This document shows positions 1 through 9,494 of a DNA stretch of 24,892 nt, one piece after another. The stretch's first letter is position 1; every line of letters begins with the position of its first letter. The stretch comes from GCA-002862325 sp036339295 (lineage in GTDB: Bacteria > Planctomycetota > Phycisphaerae > Phycisphaerales > SM1A02), in contig JAYZBK010000137.1 in NCBI GenBank assembly GCA_036339295.1, positions 1 to 24,892 on the forward strand, read 5' to 3'. The notes below the pieces were generated by a model that did not search any database, was not told the DNA's origin, and was given only the letters and a program-made list of their open reading frames with translations. The translations under genes were made by a program, and so were the position numbers.

Positions 1-1
1 T

Positions 2-739
2 CCGTTCGATCCGCAGTATCCGGAGGTGATCCGGCTCCTCGGTCCGAACGGCGAGACGCAGCTGTCGTACTGCTGGCCCCACTGCGGATCCAGTTGTGGT
101 GTCGGGGTCGATCTCTCGGTTCCCGCGGACATCGACGGCGATGGGCACCCGGAGGTCGTCTTCTCCGACTTCAGTCGTGGCACCGAGTGCTTTCTCGACC
201 TGGAGTGCTTCCGGCTCCACGTCGATCGACATCCCGAGTCGATCTGGAAATGGAGCGGCACGTGCGCACCGGAACTGGGCGACGTGGACGGCGACGGTCG
301 CCTCGAGATCACGAGCGATGCACGCTATCGCTACGTCTTCGCCCCCGGCTGCTGCTTCTGGGCGCCCGTGACCTGGGTCGATGAACTGGGCCCCGACGGC
401 TGGAGACTGGATTACGAACGGATGCGAACGGCGCCACCCTCCGAAACCGAGCTCGCCGCCATCGCGCGACGACTTCGATCCGAGGACTGGTCGGGCATGG
501 TTTCGGCCGACGGCATGTTCCCCCACTACTGCGACGGTTCGGCGCGGCTCTGGGAGCAGATGGTGGTGCTGGTCCATGGGGGGAACGGGCGAGAGGCCAT
601 CGATCTGCACGAGGCCGTCTGGCCGAAGGACTGCGATCAACGCGACGACGCCCTTCGGCACTTCATCTCCATGATCGGAGTCGGCCCCGCACGCTGGAGC
701 GGGCTTTCACCGGAAACCCGGGACCCCGGGTCCCGGTGA
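2..739 (+). CDS. FG-GAP/VCBS-repeat-like secreted protein, 3' end only
   Basis: The reading frame is open at the left edge, so the true start lies outside the window. A GTG at 26 is only an internal valine. What remains is about 246 residues. Two short Asp/Gly-rich motifs, DIDGDGHPEVVF and GDVDGDGRLEITSD, match the calcium-binding loops of FG-GAP/VCBS beta-propeller repeats. The part between and after them is rich in Cys and Trp (for example GCCFWAP), which suits an exported, disulfide-bonded protein. Such repeats usually occur in surface or secreted proteins that bind or degrade polymers, but no catalytic domain is visible here. The last 100 residues match nothing I recognise. The stop codon (737-739) lies inside a GC-rich stem-loop. 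The coding call is confident; the role is unknown. Confidence 0.75.
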   Translation, partial: PFDPQYPEVIRLLGPNGETQLSYCWPHCGSSCGVGVDLSVPADIDGDGHPEVVFSDFSRGTECFLDLECFRLHVDRHPESIWKWSGTCAPELGDVDGDGRLEITSDARYRYVFAPGCCFWAPVTWVDELGPDGWRLDYERMRTAPPSETELAAIARRLRSEDWSGMVSADGMFPHYCDGSARLWEQMVVLVHGGNGREAIDLHEAVWPKDCDQRDDALRHFISMIGVGPARWSGLSPETRDPGSR

Positions 740-740
740 A
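706..740 (+). terminator. stem-loop over the stop codon of the first gene
   Basis: TTCACCGG (706-713) pairs perfectly with CCGGTGAA (733-740). Inside it, ACCCGG (716-721) pairs with CCGGGT (726-731). The TGA stop lies in the right arm. No T-run follows, so this may be a weak terminator or a 3'-end stabilising hairpin rather than a standard intrinsic terminator. The next gene starts 55 bases later. Confidence 0.4.
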
Positions 741-794
741 TCGACCTGCGGCTGGTACGATCGCGGCGAAGAGACTCTTCGAGAAAGGACCGCC

Positions 795-2045
795 ATGGAC
801 CTGACCGGCTTCATGAAGGCCGAGATCCCGAAGGACGCCCTCGTCGAGATGCAGGGCCACTTCGACGACACGAGCCTGCGGTTCGGAACGGCGAGGGTCC
901 GGCAGCACGACTGTGGATGCGACGTCCTCGTGAACGTGGAGTGGAGCGAGCTCGACGACGACGGTCCCGGTCACGACGTCCGGCACACCGTGGTCTTCCT
1001 CCATCGACCGCGCACCACGCTCCCCGAGTTCGAGATCCGCCCTCGCAAGGGCCTCGGCGAGAAGATGCTCGGCGCGCTGGGCTCGCTGGTGGGTGTCCCC
1101 ACCCTCGAACTCGAGGACGAGGACGACTTCAACGATCGCTATGCCGTCATCACCGCCAATCCGGAGTCGGTGAAGGTGCTTCTCGGGCGCGAGGCGATCG
1201 ACTCGCTCGTGGCGGTGGAGGATCTCTTCCTGAAGTTCAGCGGACGCGGCGTCCTGGCCTCGCGCCGGAGCATCGACGGCTCCTCCGGTCGGGGAGGAGT
1301 CCTCGGCAAGCGGGCCGTCCACGATCACCGACTCGAAGGCCGGGACCCGGCGAAGCTACTTGCGGATGCGCTGGTGGCCGGCGGGCCGATCGTGGACGAT
1401 CCCGAGGTGGGGCGACGAGCCGCCGACGCGGTCGAGGGTTCCTACGCCCAGGAGGCGATCGACACCTACAAGGAGAAGGGCGGCATCATCGGTCGGGCCG
1501 TCGCGAAGACGGTCGTCACCGGCGAGATGCTGGAGGCGCTCCGCATCGCCCCACCCCCTCGACCGGCCATTCCCGCGCCGGTGAAGCGTCGTGCCTGGGG
1601 CGGGACCACGTTTCCCCTGATCCTCGTCCCGATTCTGGCGATCGTGTTCCTCGGCATCGGGATCGGGACGCTCGCGAGCGGCGGGGGCACGCAGGAGGGG
1701 CTGGTCTTCCTCGGCGTCGGGGTCCTCGCCTCGATCGCCTGCCTGCTGCTCCTCCGGTACCGCCTGTCCCGCAAGGGACTCGTGACCAACGGGATCGTTG
1801 CGGACGGTCGGATCACGGCCGTCGAACGGACGAACACCTCGGTGAACGACGACGTGATCCACGCGATCGTGATCGAGACCCGTGACGGCCACGAGCCGGT
1901 GACGGTGAAGATGGGATCGGGCCCCGCCCTGCAGGCTCGCAGGATGATGGAGGCGGGACGACCCACCTGGGTCCTTCGACATGCGACGAAGCCGGCCCGG
2001 GCCCTCTGGCTCGAGGGGTGGTCGCTCGAGAAGGCGATCGACTGA
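795..2045 (+). CDS. membrane protein with DUF3592-like C-terminal domain
   Basis: This is a 416-residue protein. The ATG at 795 is chosen because AAAGGA (784-789) lies 5 bases upstream and a TACGAT hexamer (756-761) could be its -10 element. The N-terminal 250 residues are soluble and contain a beta-rich stretch (RHTVVFLHRPRTTLPEFEIR) resembling N-terminal domains of uncharacterised bacterial proteins that precede membrane segments. Two hydrophobic helices follow at about residues 272-295 and 304-324. The C-terminal 90 residues (NGIVADGRITAVERT, then VTVKMGSGPAL) resemble the small beta domain of DUF3592 proteins. No catalytic motif is visible. It stands alone between unrelated genes. The function is unknown, and the DUF3592 link is a by-eye resemblance. 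Confidence 0.8.
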   Translation: MDLTGFMKAEIPKDALVEMQGHFDDTSLRFGTARVRQHDCGCDVLVNVEWSELDDDGPGHDVRHTVVFLHRPRTTLPEFEIRPRKGLGEKMLGALGSLVGVPTLELEDEDDFNDRYAVITANPESVKVLLGREAIDSLVAVEDLFLKFSGRGVLASRRSIDGSSGRGGVLGKRAVHDHRLEGRDPAKLLADALVAGGPIVDDPEVGRRAADAVEGSYAQEAIDTYKEKGGIIGRAVAKTVVTGEMLEALRIAPPPRPAIPAPVKRRAWGGTTFPLILVPILAIVFLGIGIGTLASGGGTQEGLVFLGVGVLASIACLLLLRYRLSRKGLVTNGIVADGRITAVERTNTSVNDDVIHAIVIETRDGHEPVTVKMGSGPALQARRMMEAGRPTWVLRHATKPARALWLEGWSLEKAID

Positions 2046-2125
2046 GCGGCCCCCGGGGCGTCCGCGGGAGGCGGGGTTCGAACCGTGGATTTCCCGGATT
2101 GGCTCGAATCGGCCTCCGGATGGCG

Positions 2126-2131
2126 TACTCT
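2126..2131 (+). promoter_or_regulatory. candidate -10 element (TACTCT) of the sigma-factor gene
   Basis: TACTCT fits the TAnnnT pattern and lies 20 bases before the ATG at 2152. No good -35 box is seen at normal spacing. The call rests mainly on similar hexamers just upstream of other starts in this window. Confidence 0.3.
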
Positions 2132-2151
2132 CGTCTTGGAGCCCCGGGACC

Positions 2152-2904
2152 ATGACGGATCGTCCATCACAGACCGCTTCAGGCGCCTCGATCACCGACT
2201 GGTCGATGGTGATCGACAGCGGCCGGGAGGACTCCCCGACGAGGCAGGAGTCGCTCGATCGCCTGATCCGGCGCTACTGGAACGTGATGATCGCCCGGGC
2301 TCGTGCGAGTGGCCTCTCCGACCACGACGCCCATGACGCCGTCCAGGGCTTCGTCGCGGATGTCGTCCTCGAGCGGAACCTCCTCGTCAATGCATCCCCG
2401 GATCGTGGTCGGTTCCGAGGGCTTCTGTCGAGATCGCTTTCGAACTACCTGAAGGACCGCCGACGTCGGCGCACCGCCGCCAAGCGGGCGCCCTCCGGCG
2501 GCCGCCGGATCGACAGCCTGCTGGATTCGGACCAGGACGACCTGCACACCGATCTCGACGCGGAGGCGACGTTCACGCGTCACTGGGTCGCGACCGTCCT
2601 CCGGAACGCGATCCGCAGGGTGCGCGAGGATCTCGAGTCGACCGGCCGGGAGACCGAGTGGCGGGTGCTCGAGGCCAGGCTCGTTCGGCCCCTCGTCGAC
2701 GGTGGCCGACCCGTTCCCTACACCGCGCTCGTCGAGGAGTTGTCGCTGCGGGACGTCCCCAAGGCCGCCTCGCTCCTCGTCGTCGGCAAGAAGGCGCTGG
2801 GCGAGGCGATCATCGACGAGGTGACGCAGACGGTCGGTGATCCGGGAGAGGTCTCCGACGAGATTCGCGAACTGCTCTCCCTGCTGGAGCGATCGAAGCG
2901 ATGA
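2152..2904 (+). CDS. ECF-type RNA polymerase sigma factor (planctomycete style)
   Basis: This is a 250-residue protein. The ATG at 2152 is preceded by GGAG (2138-2141); the open frame extends further upstream but without protein character. Residues 14-110 match the sigma-70 region 2 style of planctomycete ECF factors: W17, then LIRRYWNVMIARARASGLS (38-56), then HDAVQGFVADVVLERNLL (61-78), then DRGRFRGLLSRSLSNYLKDR (84-103) leading into a basic patch. A variable acidic linker (120-140) follows. Residues 188-225 sit where region 4 should be (VPYTALVEELSLRD), but the expected recognition helix is replaced by a weakly basic segment, KAASLLVVGKKALG. Its stop overlaps the next start (ATGA), so the two are translationally coupled. 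The family call is likely; the target genes are unknown. Confidence 0.75.
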   Translation: MTDRPSQTASGASITDWSMVIDSGREDSPTRQESLDRLIRRYWNVMIARARASGLSDHDAHDAVQGFVADVVLERNLLVNASPDRGRFRGLLSRSLSNYLKDRRRRRTAAKRAPSGGRRIDSLLDSDQDDLHTDLDAEATFTRHWVATVLRNAIRRVREDLESTGRETEWRVLEARLVRPLVDGGRPVPYTALVEELSLRDVPKAASLLVVGKKALGEAIIDEVTQTVGDPGEVSDEIRELLSLLERSKR

Positions 2905-3380
2905 GCACGAGATCGATGGAATCGGAGGATCACCCGCGGGACGCCGATCCGCTCTCGGATTCGCTGAGATGGGTCCTGGCGTTCGGGCTCGAACCCGAGC
3001 GAAGCCAGGTCGACTGGCTCGCGCACGAACTCGACCCCGCCGCGGAGGACGCGACCGACGCGATCTGCCGCATCGATGCGGATCCGGTCGCGGACCTCGA
3101 GCGGCTCCGTCTCCTCAAGAGCGGTTTCAAGAGCATTCGCCGAAGCGGGGAGACGTCCAGCGACCGACGTCTGGCCGCGCGGTACTACGCCGCCTCCATC
3201 GCGGCGGGACTGGCTCGACACCGACTCTGGATCTCCGAGCAGAGACCGGACCGGGTCCTCGAGGCGGTTCGGGATCTCGAGGCCGACGAAGCCATGCCCG
3301 CCGCGATCCGCCGGCTGGCCCGAGAGGCGATCGAGAGCGCGGAGTCCACCGTGATCGAACGGGACGAGCCCAGCGGATGA
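2901..3380 (+). CDS. small soluble protein coupled to the sigma factor
   Basis: This is a 159-residue protein whose ATG overlaps the sigma-factor stop codon as ATGA, so the two are almost certainly co-translated. It has no membrane segment and no signal peptide. It is mostly helical, with conserved-looking stretches LRLLKSGFKSIRRSGETSSD (about 71-90) and RRLAARYYAASIAAGLARHR (about 91-110). Classical anti-sigma factors have a membrane helix or a zinc (HxxxCxxC) motif; neither is present. By position it may be a cytosolic regulator or partner of the sigma factor, but nothing in its sequence proves this. It ends 3 bases before the stop of the convergent kinase-like gene, leaving no room for a terminator. 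Confidence 0.75.
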   Translation: MSTRSMESEDHPRDADPLSDSLRWVLAFGLEPERSQVDWLAHELDPAAEDATDAICRIDADPVADLERLRLLKSGFKSIRRSGETSSDRRLAARYYAASIAAGLARHRLWISEQRPDRVLEAVRDLEADEAMPAAIRRLAREAIESAESTVIERDEPSG

Positions 3381-3383
3381 TGA

Positions 3384-4184
3384 TCACCCGCCGGAGGACT
3401 CCCGGGCCGCGATGCGGTCCGGGCCTTCGAGGATGGGCAGGCGAATCACCACTCGGCAGCCGTTCTCGCAGGAGCCGTCGACGGCGACCGTTCCGTTCGA
3501 GGCCTCGATGATCGAGCGAACGAATGGAAGTCCCAGGCCCGGTCCGAGGTCGCGATGCTTCGTCGAGAAGAACGGCTCGAAGGCCTTCTCGAGGGAATCC
3601 GACGACATCCCGGGGCCGGAATCGGTGACCTCGATCCGGACGATGGTGCCACCATCGATCGAACCCGGATCCCGTCGAGCGACGATCATGATCTGCCCGT
3701 ACCCGCGCATCGCCTCCCGGGCGTTGACCACCAGTTCCAGCAGGGCGAGTTCGAGCCGGTTTGAATCGACCAGGACTTCGAGCGGCGACTCGTCCTCGTC
3801 GACGGCGGTCTCGATGTCCACGCCCTCACCCGCGACCAGCCGCAGCTTCGGTCGAAGCGACGCGAGTTGATCCGCGAGGTCGACGACCTTCGGATCCCCG
3901 GTCCTGGGTCGACCGATCTCCTGCAGGCGGTGGAGGATGGAGAACGCGGCCTCCAGCGATCGCTCGCCCGCGGAGTGACTCGAGATCGCCGCGACGCGGG
4001 CCTGGTCACCTCGCTCGAGGCCCGTCCTCGAGAGCTGCATGACGTTGTGGACCACCGTGAGGAGGGGGATCAGTTCATCCGTGAATCCCGAGGCCATGTC
4101 CCGAAGCAGTGAACTCCGCCCCGGGTGCACGAGCACCTCTTCGCGTTCCGCGTCCGGGATGTCGATGGTGTCGGGGCGAGTCAT
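3384..4184 (-). CDS. histidine-kinase-like ATPase without a clear phospho-acceptor histidine
   Basis: This is a 266-residue protein from the ATG at 4184, chosen because AAGGAGG lies 11 bases upstream. An in-frame ATG at 4250 would add 22 residues but has no ribosome binding site. The C-terminal half is a full GHKL ATPase domain: N box LVVNAREAM (151-159), G1 box VTDSGPGM (186-193), F box FEPFFSTK (202-209) and G2 box GPGLGLPFV (214-222). Upstream is a dimerisation-type helix, DMASGFTDELIPLLTVV (29-45), that aligns with the NtrB/hybrid-kinase H box (AHDFNNLLTVI), but the histidine position is serine. No sensor domain, membrane helix or neighbouring response regulator is present. It lies 90 bases downstream of the efflux operon on the same strand and may be co-transcribed. 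It may be a degenerate or regulatory kinase. Confidence 0.8.
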   Translation of the reverse strand: MTRPDTIDIPDAEREEVLVHPGRSSLLRDMASGFTDELIPLLTVVHNVMQLSRTGLERGDQARVAAISSHSAGERSLEAAFSILHRLQEIGRPRTGDPKVVDLADQLASLRPKLRLVAGEGVDIETAVDEDESPLEVLVDSNRLELALLELVVNAREAMRGYGQIMIVARRDPGSIDGGTIVRIEVTDSGPGMSSDSLEKAFEPFFSTKHRDLGPGLGLPFVRSIIEASNGTVAVDGSCENGCRVVIRLPILEGPDRIAARESSGG

Positions 4185-4274
4185 GCGAAGGGCGTCCTCC
4201 TTCGCGAGCGTAACCGGCGAGGAATGGCCCTTGACGCCGCAGTGATGCATTCGGCGGCAGGTTGGGGTCTTGAC

Positions 4275-6025
4275 CTACCGGTCCCCTTCGACCGCGGCGG
4301 CGCCTGTCGGTCGAACCGGGAAACCTGACACCGAGTCGACCGCTCCCGTCCTGATCTCGGTCCGACCATCGACATCGATGAAGTCGATCCTCGACTGGCC
4401 AAGCAGCGTTCCCGTCGCGAACGCGATGTCGACCAGGGCGATCTGGTACGCGGCCAGCGCCCTGATCTCGCGGCTCTGCGCATCCGCGAGTCGACTCTGC
4501 GCATCGAGGACCTCGGTCGATGTCCGGAGGCCGACGTCGAACTGCCGCTGCTCCCCTTCCACCACGCGGGCGGCCAGGATGGTCTCGAGCCGCGCCGCGA
4601 GGATCGACTGCCACGCCTGCCGGAGCCGATCCAGCGCGTCGTAGACCTCGGTGCGGATCGACTGCGCTCGCGCGTCCCGGGTCGCCAGCCGCGCCACGCG
4701 GTCGAGCACCGCCGCGGTGAGTCGACTCTCGCGCACGCGATTCCCGAGGGGGATCTCGCCATTGACGCCGATGCGGTGGCTGTCCGAATCGCCGAGCGCC
4801 GCATACGCCGATCCGAATCCGGAATCATCCCCCTGGATCGAGTAGCGATAGTCGACGGCGAAGACGGGAAGCGCATCGTTTCGCCTCGCATCGATCTCGA
4901 GCGCGTCGATGGCGAGCTGGATCTCGAGTTCCAGCATCTCCATCCGCGACGCCACCGCCTCGCGGGCGAGCTCGTCCCCATCCAGTTCGATCCGAAGCGG
5001 GTTCGGATCGGTCGCCGGTTCCAGCGCGGTGTCGCCCGAGACCGGGAAGCGGGAGTCGTTCATGATCCGCTTGACCACGCGCTGCTGGATCCGCAGGTCG
5101 GCATCGGCCCGGATGATCGCCTCGAGCGTCGAGCCGGCGCCCGATCGGGCCCGGACGACCTCGACCTCGGGCGCGTCCCCGGCCTGGACCCGGCGTTCCG
5201 CACGCTCCATCTGGGCGATGGCCAGCTCGTACTGCTGGCGTCGAACGGCCAGCTCGCGCCAGGCCGCGTAGAGGTTCCAGTAGGCCCGATCCGCGTCGGC
5301 GATCGCCCGGATGGTCGCGAGCTTGAGCCTGGCCGAGGCGATGTCGCGATTCCAGCCCGCGATCCTGATGGAGGCCGTGTTGGTGCGCAATCCCGCACCA
5401 CGAAGCAGTGGTTGGGATATCGAGAACCTGACGTTCGACTCCCAGGGCTCGTTCGACCCGGGAAGCGTCTCCCCGAGATCGCTTCGAGTCGCCAGCGTGT
5501 CGACCGTCACGTCGCCACCGGTCGCGAGCGGAACCCTGAGGCCCGCGAGGAACTCGTCCGTGTTCGTCGGCTCGCCCTGCTCGAGGTCGGTGAGCACGCC
5601 CTGATCGTTCCGGGTGTACCCGGCGAAGAAGGTGCTCTCGAACTTCGCCTCCTCGGCCGCGAGGTCGGCGGCGGCGATGTCCGGGGCCACGAGCTCCGTT
5701 CGAAGGTCGAGATTGTTCTCGAGCACCGATCGCCGGATCGTCTCGAGCTGGATCGACTGCACGGCATCCGGTTCCTCGAGTGGAAGCTCGCGATCGAGCA
5801 TCTCCTCCATCGCGTCCTCCGGGGTCTCGAGCTCGGCGGCGCTTCGAGAAAGGAGATCGACGGGGTCGATGCGCGACGTGGCGTCGGGCGCGGGCGACCA
5901 ACGAGGCGTGTCGTTGTCGAGGATCCCGACCGGGGAGCACCCTCCGTGAAGGACCACGCACGCCAGGAGCGTCGCGCCGAAGCCGCGACGGGATCCACTC
6001 GGTCCGACCATGGAAGGATGCCTCT

Positions 6026-6029
<4 letters not shown>
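4275..6029 (-). CDS. TolC/OprM-type outer membrane efflux lipoprotein
   Basis: This is a 584-residue protein from the ATG at 6029, which overlaps the permease stop codon (ATGA). The N terminus is basic, then hydrophobic (GFGATLLACVVLHGG), and ends at C31, a probable lipoprotein cysteine, although the lipobox is not textbook because His sits at -3. The rest is rich in long amphipathic helices with the alternating pattern of the outer membrane efflux protein family. Examples are DRAYWNLYAAWRELAVRRQQ and, in the second repeat, DALDRLRQAWQSILAARLET followed by STEVLDAQSRLADAQ, a signature stretch of TolC helices. The protein would form the trimeric channel through the outer membrane for the adaptor and ABC pump encoded just upstream. 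It is last in the operon. Its length is somewhat above the usual 450-500 because of an acidic N-terminal segment after the lipobox. Confidence 0.9.
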
Positions 6030-7263
<1,234 letters not shown>

Positions 7264-7267
<4 letters not shown>

Positions 7268-7995
7268 GGTTCGACCGCCTCCCCCGCCGCCGCGTGTCGG
7301 CCCGCGGGATCCTCGGCGATCGGCAGGTCGCTCGCGATCCGTCCGTCGTGGAGCCTGACCACGCGATCACAGTGCGCAGCGACCTCGTCCTCGTGCGTGA
7401 CGATCAGGACGGTCTGGCCCTCGGCGTGCAGGTCCCGGAAGAGCCGAAGGATGTCCGCCGTGGTGGTCGAGTCGAGATTCCCCGTCGGTTCGTCCGCGAG
7501 GAGGATCGCCGGGCGGTTGAGAAGCGCCCGGGCGATCGCCACCCGCTGCTTCTGGCCGCCGGAGAGCTGGTTCGGCCGATGGGTCATCCGGTCCGAGAGG
7601 CCGACCCGGTCGAGTGCCTCCCGGGCACGATTCCGGCGATCGCGCCGGCGGTCGCCCCGCGCGTAGATGCTCGGGAGCTCGACGTTGGCCAGGGCGGTCG
7701 ATCTCGGCAGGAGCTCGAACGCCTGGAAGACGAAGCCGATCATCTCGTTCCTGACCTGCGCCAGCTCCGCCGCCGTCATGCGGTCGGTCCTCCGGTCCTT
7801 CAGCAGGTACGTGCCGTCCGTCGGACGATCGAGACATCCCAGCACGTTCATGAGCGTGCTCTTCCCCGATCCCGAGGAGCCCATGATCGCGACGAGCTCG
7901 TTCTCGCCGACATCGAGGTCGACGCCGCGGAGCGCATGGACCGTGTCCACGCCGACGTGGTAGACCTTCGTGATGCCGCGCAACGAGATCAGCAC
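7264..7995 (-). CDS. MacB/LolD-type ABC transporter ATPase
   Basis: This is a 243-residue protein with a GTG start at 7995, 22 bases after the adaptor stop; only a weak ribosome binding site is visible. All ATPase motifs are intact: Walker A GSSGSGKST (39-47), Q loop at Q91, signature LSGGQKQR (144-151), Walker B ILLADEPTGNLDS (164-176) with catalytic E169, and the switch histidine H201 in VTHEDE. The sequence LLADEPTGNLDS and the overall length place it in the LolD/MacB/FtsE type VII ABC family. It powers the permease encoded next, with which it overlaps by four bases. It has no membrane segment and sits on the cytoplasmic face. Confidence is high for family and complex; the substrate is unknown. 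Confidence 0.95.
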
Positions 7996-8017
7996 GTGAT
8001 TCGATTCCCGATCCGGA

Positions 8018-9319
8018 TCAACCGGCGACCTTGAACTCGAAGCCGACGGCTCGTTCCCCGGATTCCCCGGACTCGGATTCCATTCGAACGGCGTCGCCGT
8101 CCGCGAGCGTCTCCAGCGCCTTGTAGGGACCGATGATCACCAGCGAGTCGGGATCGAGTCCCTCGGCGACGATCGTCTCGGAGAGGCTGCTCGGCCCGAG
8201 CAGGACCGGTCGACAGACGGCCTTGCCATCCTCGACGACGAACACGACGGGAGCCGTGAAACGCTCCTGGTCGACGAGTTCGTGCTCGCGGACGCGCCGG
8301 GGCAGGTCGTCGAGCTTCCGATCGACCACGGCCTGGCTCGGGACCACGATTCCCTCGTGCCGGGCGATCTCGATGTCCACGTTGGCCGCGAGACCGGAGA
8401 ACAGCCGTCGTCCCTCGAGGTCGATCTGGACCTCGGTCTTGAAGTAGCCCGAGCCGTCGCGGTCCGTGGATCGCTGCAGGGCGATCCGCTCCACGGTCCC
8501 GCCAAAGACGTCGTCCGGGTAGGCGTTGATCCTGATCTCGGCCGGCTGGGTGGTGGCGATCCGCGCGATGTCGCTCTCCGCGACCCGGGCGTCGAGCCGC
8601 ATCCGCGAGAGGTCCGCGATGGTCATGATCACGGTGCCGGCGTTGTTCATCGTGCCCACCACGACGAGTTCGCCGACCTCCGCATTCAGGACCGTGATCA
8701 CGCCGTCGATCGGCGAGGTCATCACCGTCTTCTCGAGGGCCTCCCTGGCCTGGTCGACGTCGGCCTCCGAGGCCTCGAGGGAACTCTCGATCACCGAGAC
8801 GGGGAGGTTGCCCGCCTCCACCTGGGCCTCGAGCTCGAGGACCCGGCTCCGGGCATCGTCGAGGACCTGGCGACTGATGTCGCCGGTCTTGAAGAGCGAT
8901 TCCTGCCGCTCGAGCGTGTCCCGGGCGTTCTCGAGCGACGCGATGGGACCCGAGAGACGGGTCTGCTCGCTCTGCAGGCGGAACCGCTCGGCGTCCCGCC
9001 TCGCCTCGGCGCTCGCGAGCCGGGCTTCGATGTCCTCGGCGTCGAGGCGGATGATCAGGTCACCACGCTTCACGACGTCGCCTTCTCGAAGCGGAAGCTC
9101 GAGGATCCTCGCCGAGACCTCGGCCGAGACGTCGACCTTCACGTTGGGCTCGATCTCGCCGGGTGCCGAGACCCGTTCGACCAGTTCGCGGCGATCGACC
9201 GGCTCCACGCGGACCTCGCGACCGGACGCCCCCGGACCGCCAAGCCGAAGGCTCGATCCGAAGGCCAGGAACAAGGCGACCAGCAGCACCATCACCGCGA
9301 TCGAGATCAGGAGGAACAT
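8018..9319 (-). CDS. MacA/HlyD-type periplasmic adaptor of the efflux pump
   Basis: This is a 433-residue protein from the ATG at 9319. A GTG two codons upstream (9325) lies closer to a GGAGA motif and is an equally plausible start. A single N-terminal membrane helix (MFLLISIAVMVLLVALFLAF) anchors it. The order is typical of membrane fusion proteins: first half of the lipoyl domain (VSAPGEIEPNVKVDVSAEVS), a long coiled-coil hairpin (about residues 85-190, many Glu/Arg/Leu), second lipoyl half (TSPIDGVITVLNAEVGELVV), then beta-barrel and membrane-proximal domains. It bridges the MacB-type permease to the TolC-like channel. It is first in the four-gene operon, which probably starts in the 175-base gap upstream, where a 7-bp inverted repeat (9350-9367) overlaps a possible -10. 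Confidence 0.92.
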   Translation of the reverse strand: MFLLISIAVMVLLVALFLAFGSSLRLGGPGASGREVRVEPVDRRELVERVSAPGEIEPNVKVDVSAEVSARILELPLREGDVVKRGDLIIRLDAEDIEARLASAEARRDAERFRLQSEQTRLSGPIASLENARDTLERQESLFKTGDISRQVLDDARSRVLELEAQVEAGNLPVSVIESSLEASEADVDQAREALEKTVMTSPIDGVITVLNAEVGELVVVGTMNNAGTVIMTIADLSRMRLDARVAESDIARIATTQPAEIRINAYPDDVFGGTVERIALQRSTDRDGSGYFKTEVQIDLEGRRLFSGLAANVDIEIARHEGIVVPSQAVVDRKLDDLPRRVREHELVDQERFTAPVVFVVEDGKAVCRPVLLGPSSLSETIVAEGLDPDSLVIIGPYKALETLADGDAVRMESESGESGERAVGFEFKVAG

Positions 9320-9349
9320 CCGCACGGGTTGGATTCTCCGGAAGAGCGG

Positions 9350-9371
9350 GTCCGAGGGACCTCGGACGGTA
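9350..9371 (-). promoter_or_regulatory. inverted repeat and candidate -10 upstream of the efflux operon
   Basis: GTCCGAG (9350-9356) and CTCGGAC (9361-9367) form a perfect 7-bp dyad with a 4-base centre. On the minus strand a TACCGT hexamer (9371-9366) partly overlaps it and could be the -10 for the adaptor gene. No convincing -35 is seen. The dyad could be an operator or a leader hairpin. Confidence 0.35.
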
Positions 9372-9401
9372 CCGCGCTCGACCCCGCCGGTTTCGATCGA
9401 G

Positions 9402-9442
9402 GCCGATGAACATCCCCCCCGGCCCGAAGACCGAGGGGGATG
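9402..9442 (-). terminator. terminator hairpin of the downstream paralogue gene
   Basis: On the minus strand, CATCCCCC (9442-9435) pairs with GGGGGATG (9418-9411). The stem continues inward with CGGTC and GGCCG to a UUCG tetraloop, giving a 14-bp helix with two G-U pairs. It lies 53 bases after the stop at 9495. The following tract (TTCATCGG) is poor in T, so termination may depend mainly on the very stable hairpin. Confidence 0.6.
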
Positions 9443-9494
9443 CCGCAGATACCGATTCGGCCCGCGAAGCGGACCGGAGTGCCATCGGAACGGA

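Noticed and set aside
2071..2100. GGTTCGAACC resembling a tRNA T-arm
   Set aside because: On neither strand do the flanking bases form the 5-bp T stem, and no acceptor or anticodon arm fits in the 106-base gap.
4185..4250. An upstream ATG (4250) as start of the kinase-like gene
   Set aside because: No Shine-Dalgarno precedes it, whereas AAGGAGG precedes the ATG at 4184.
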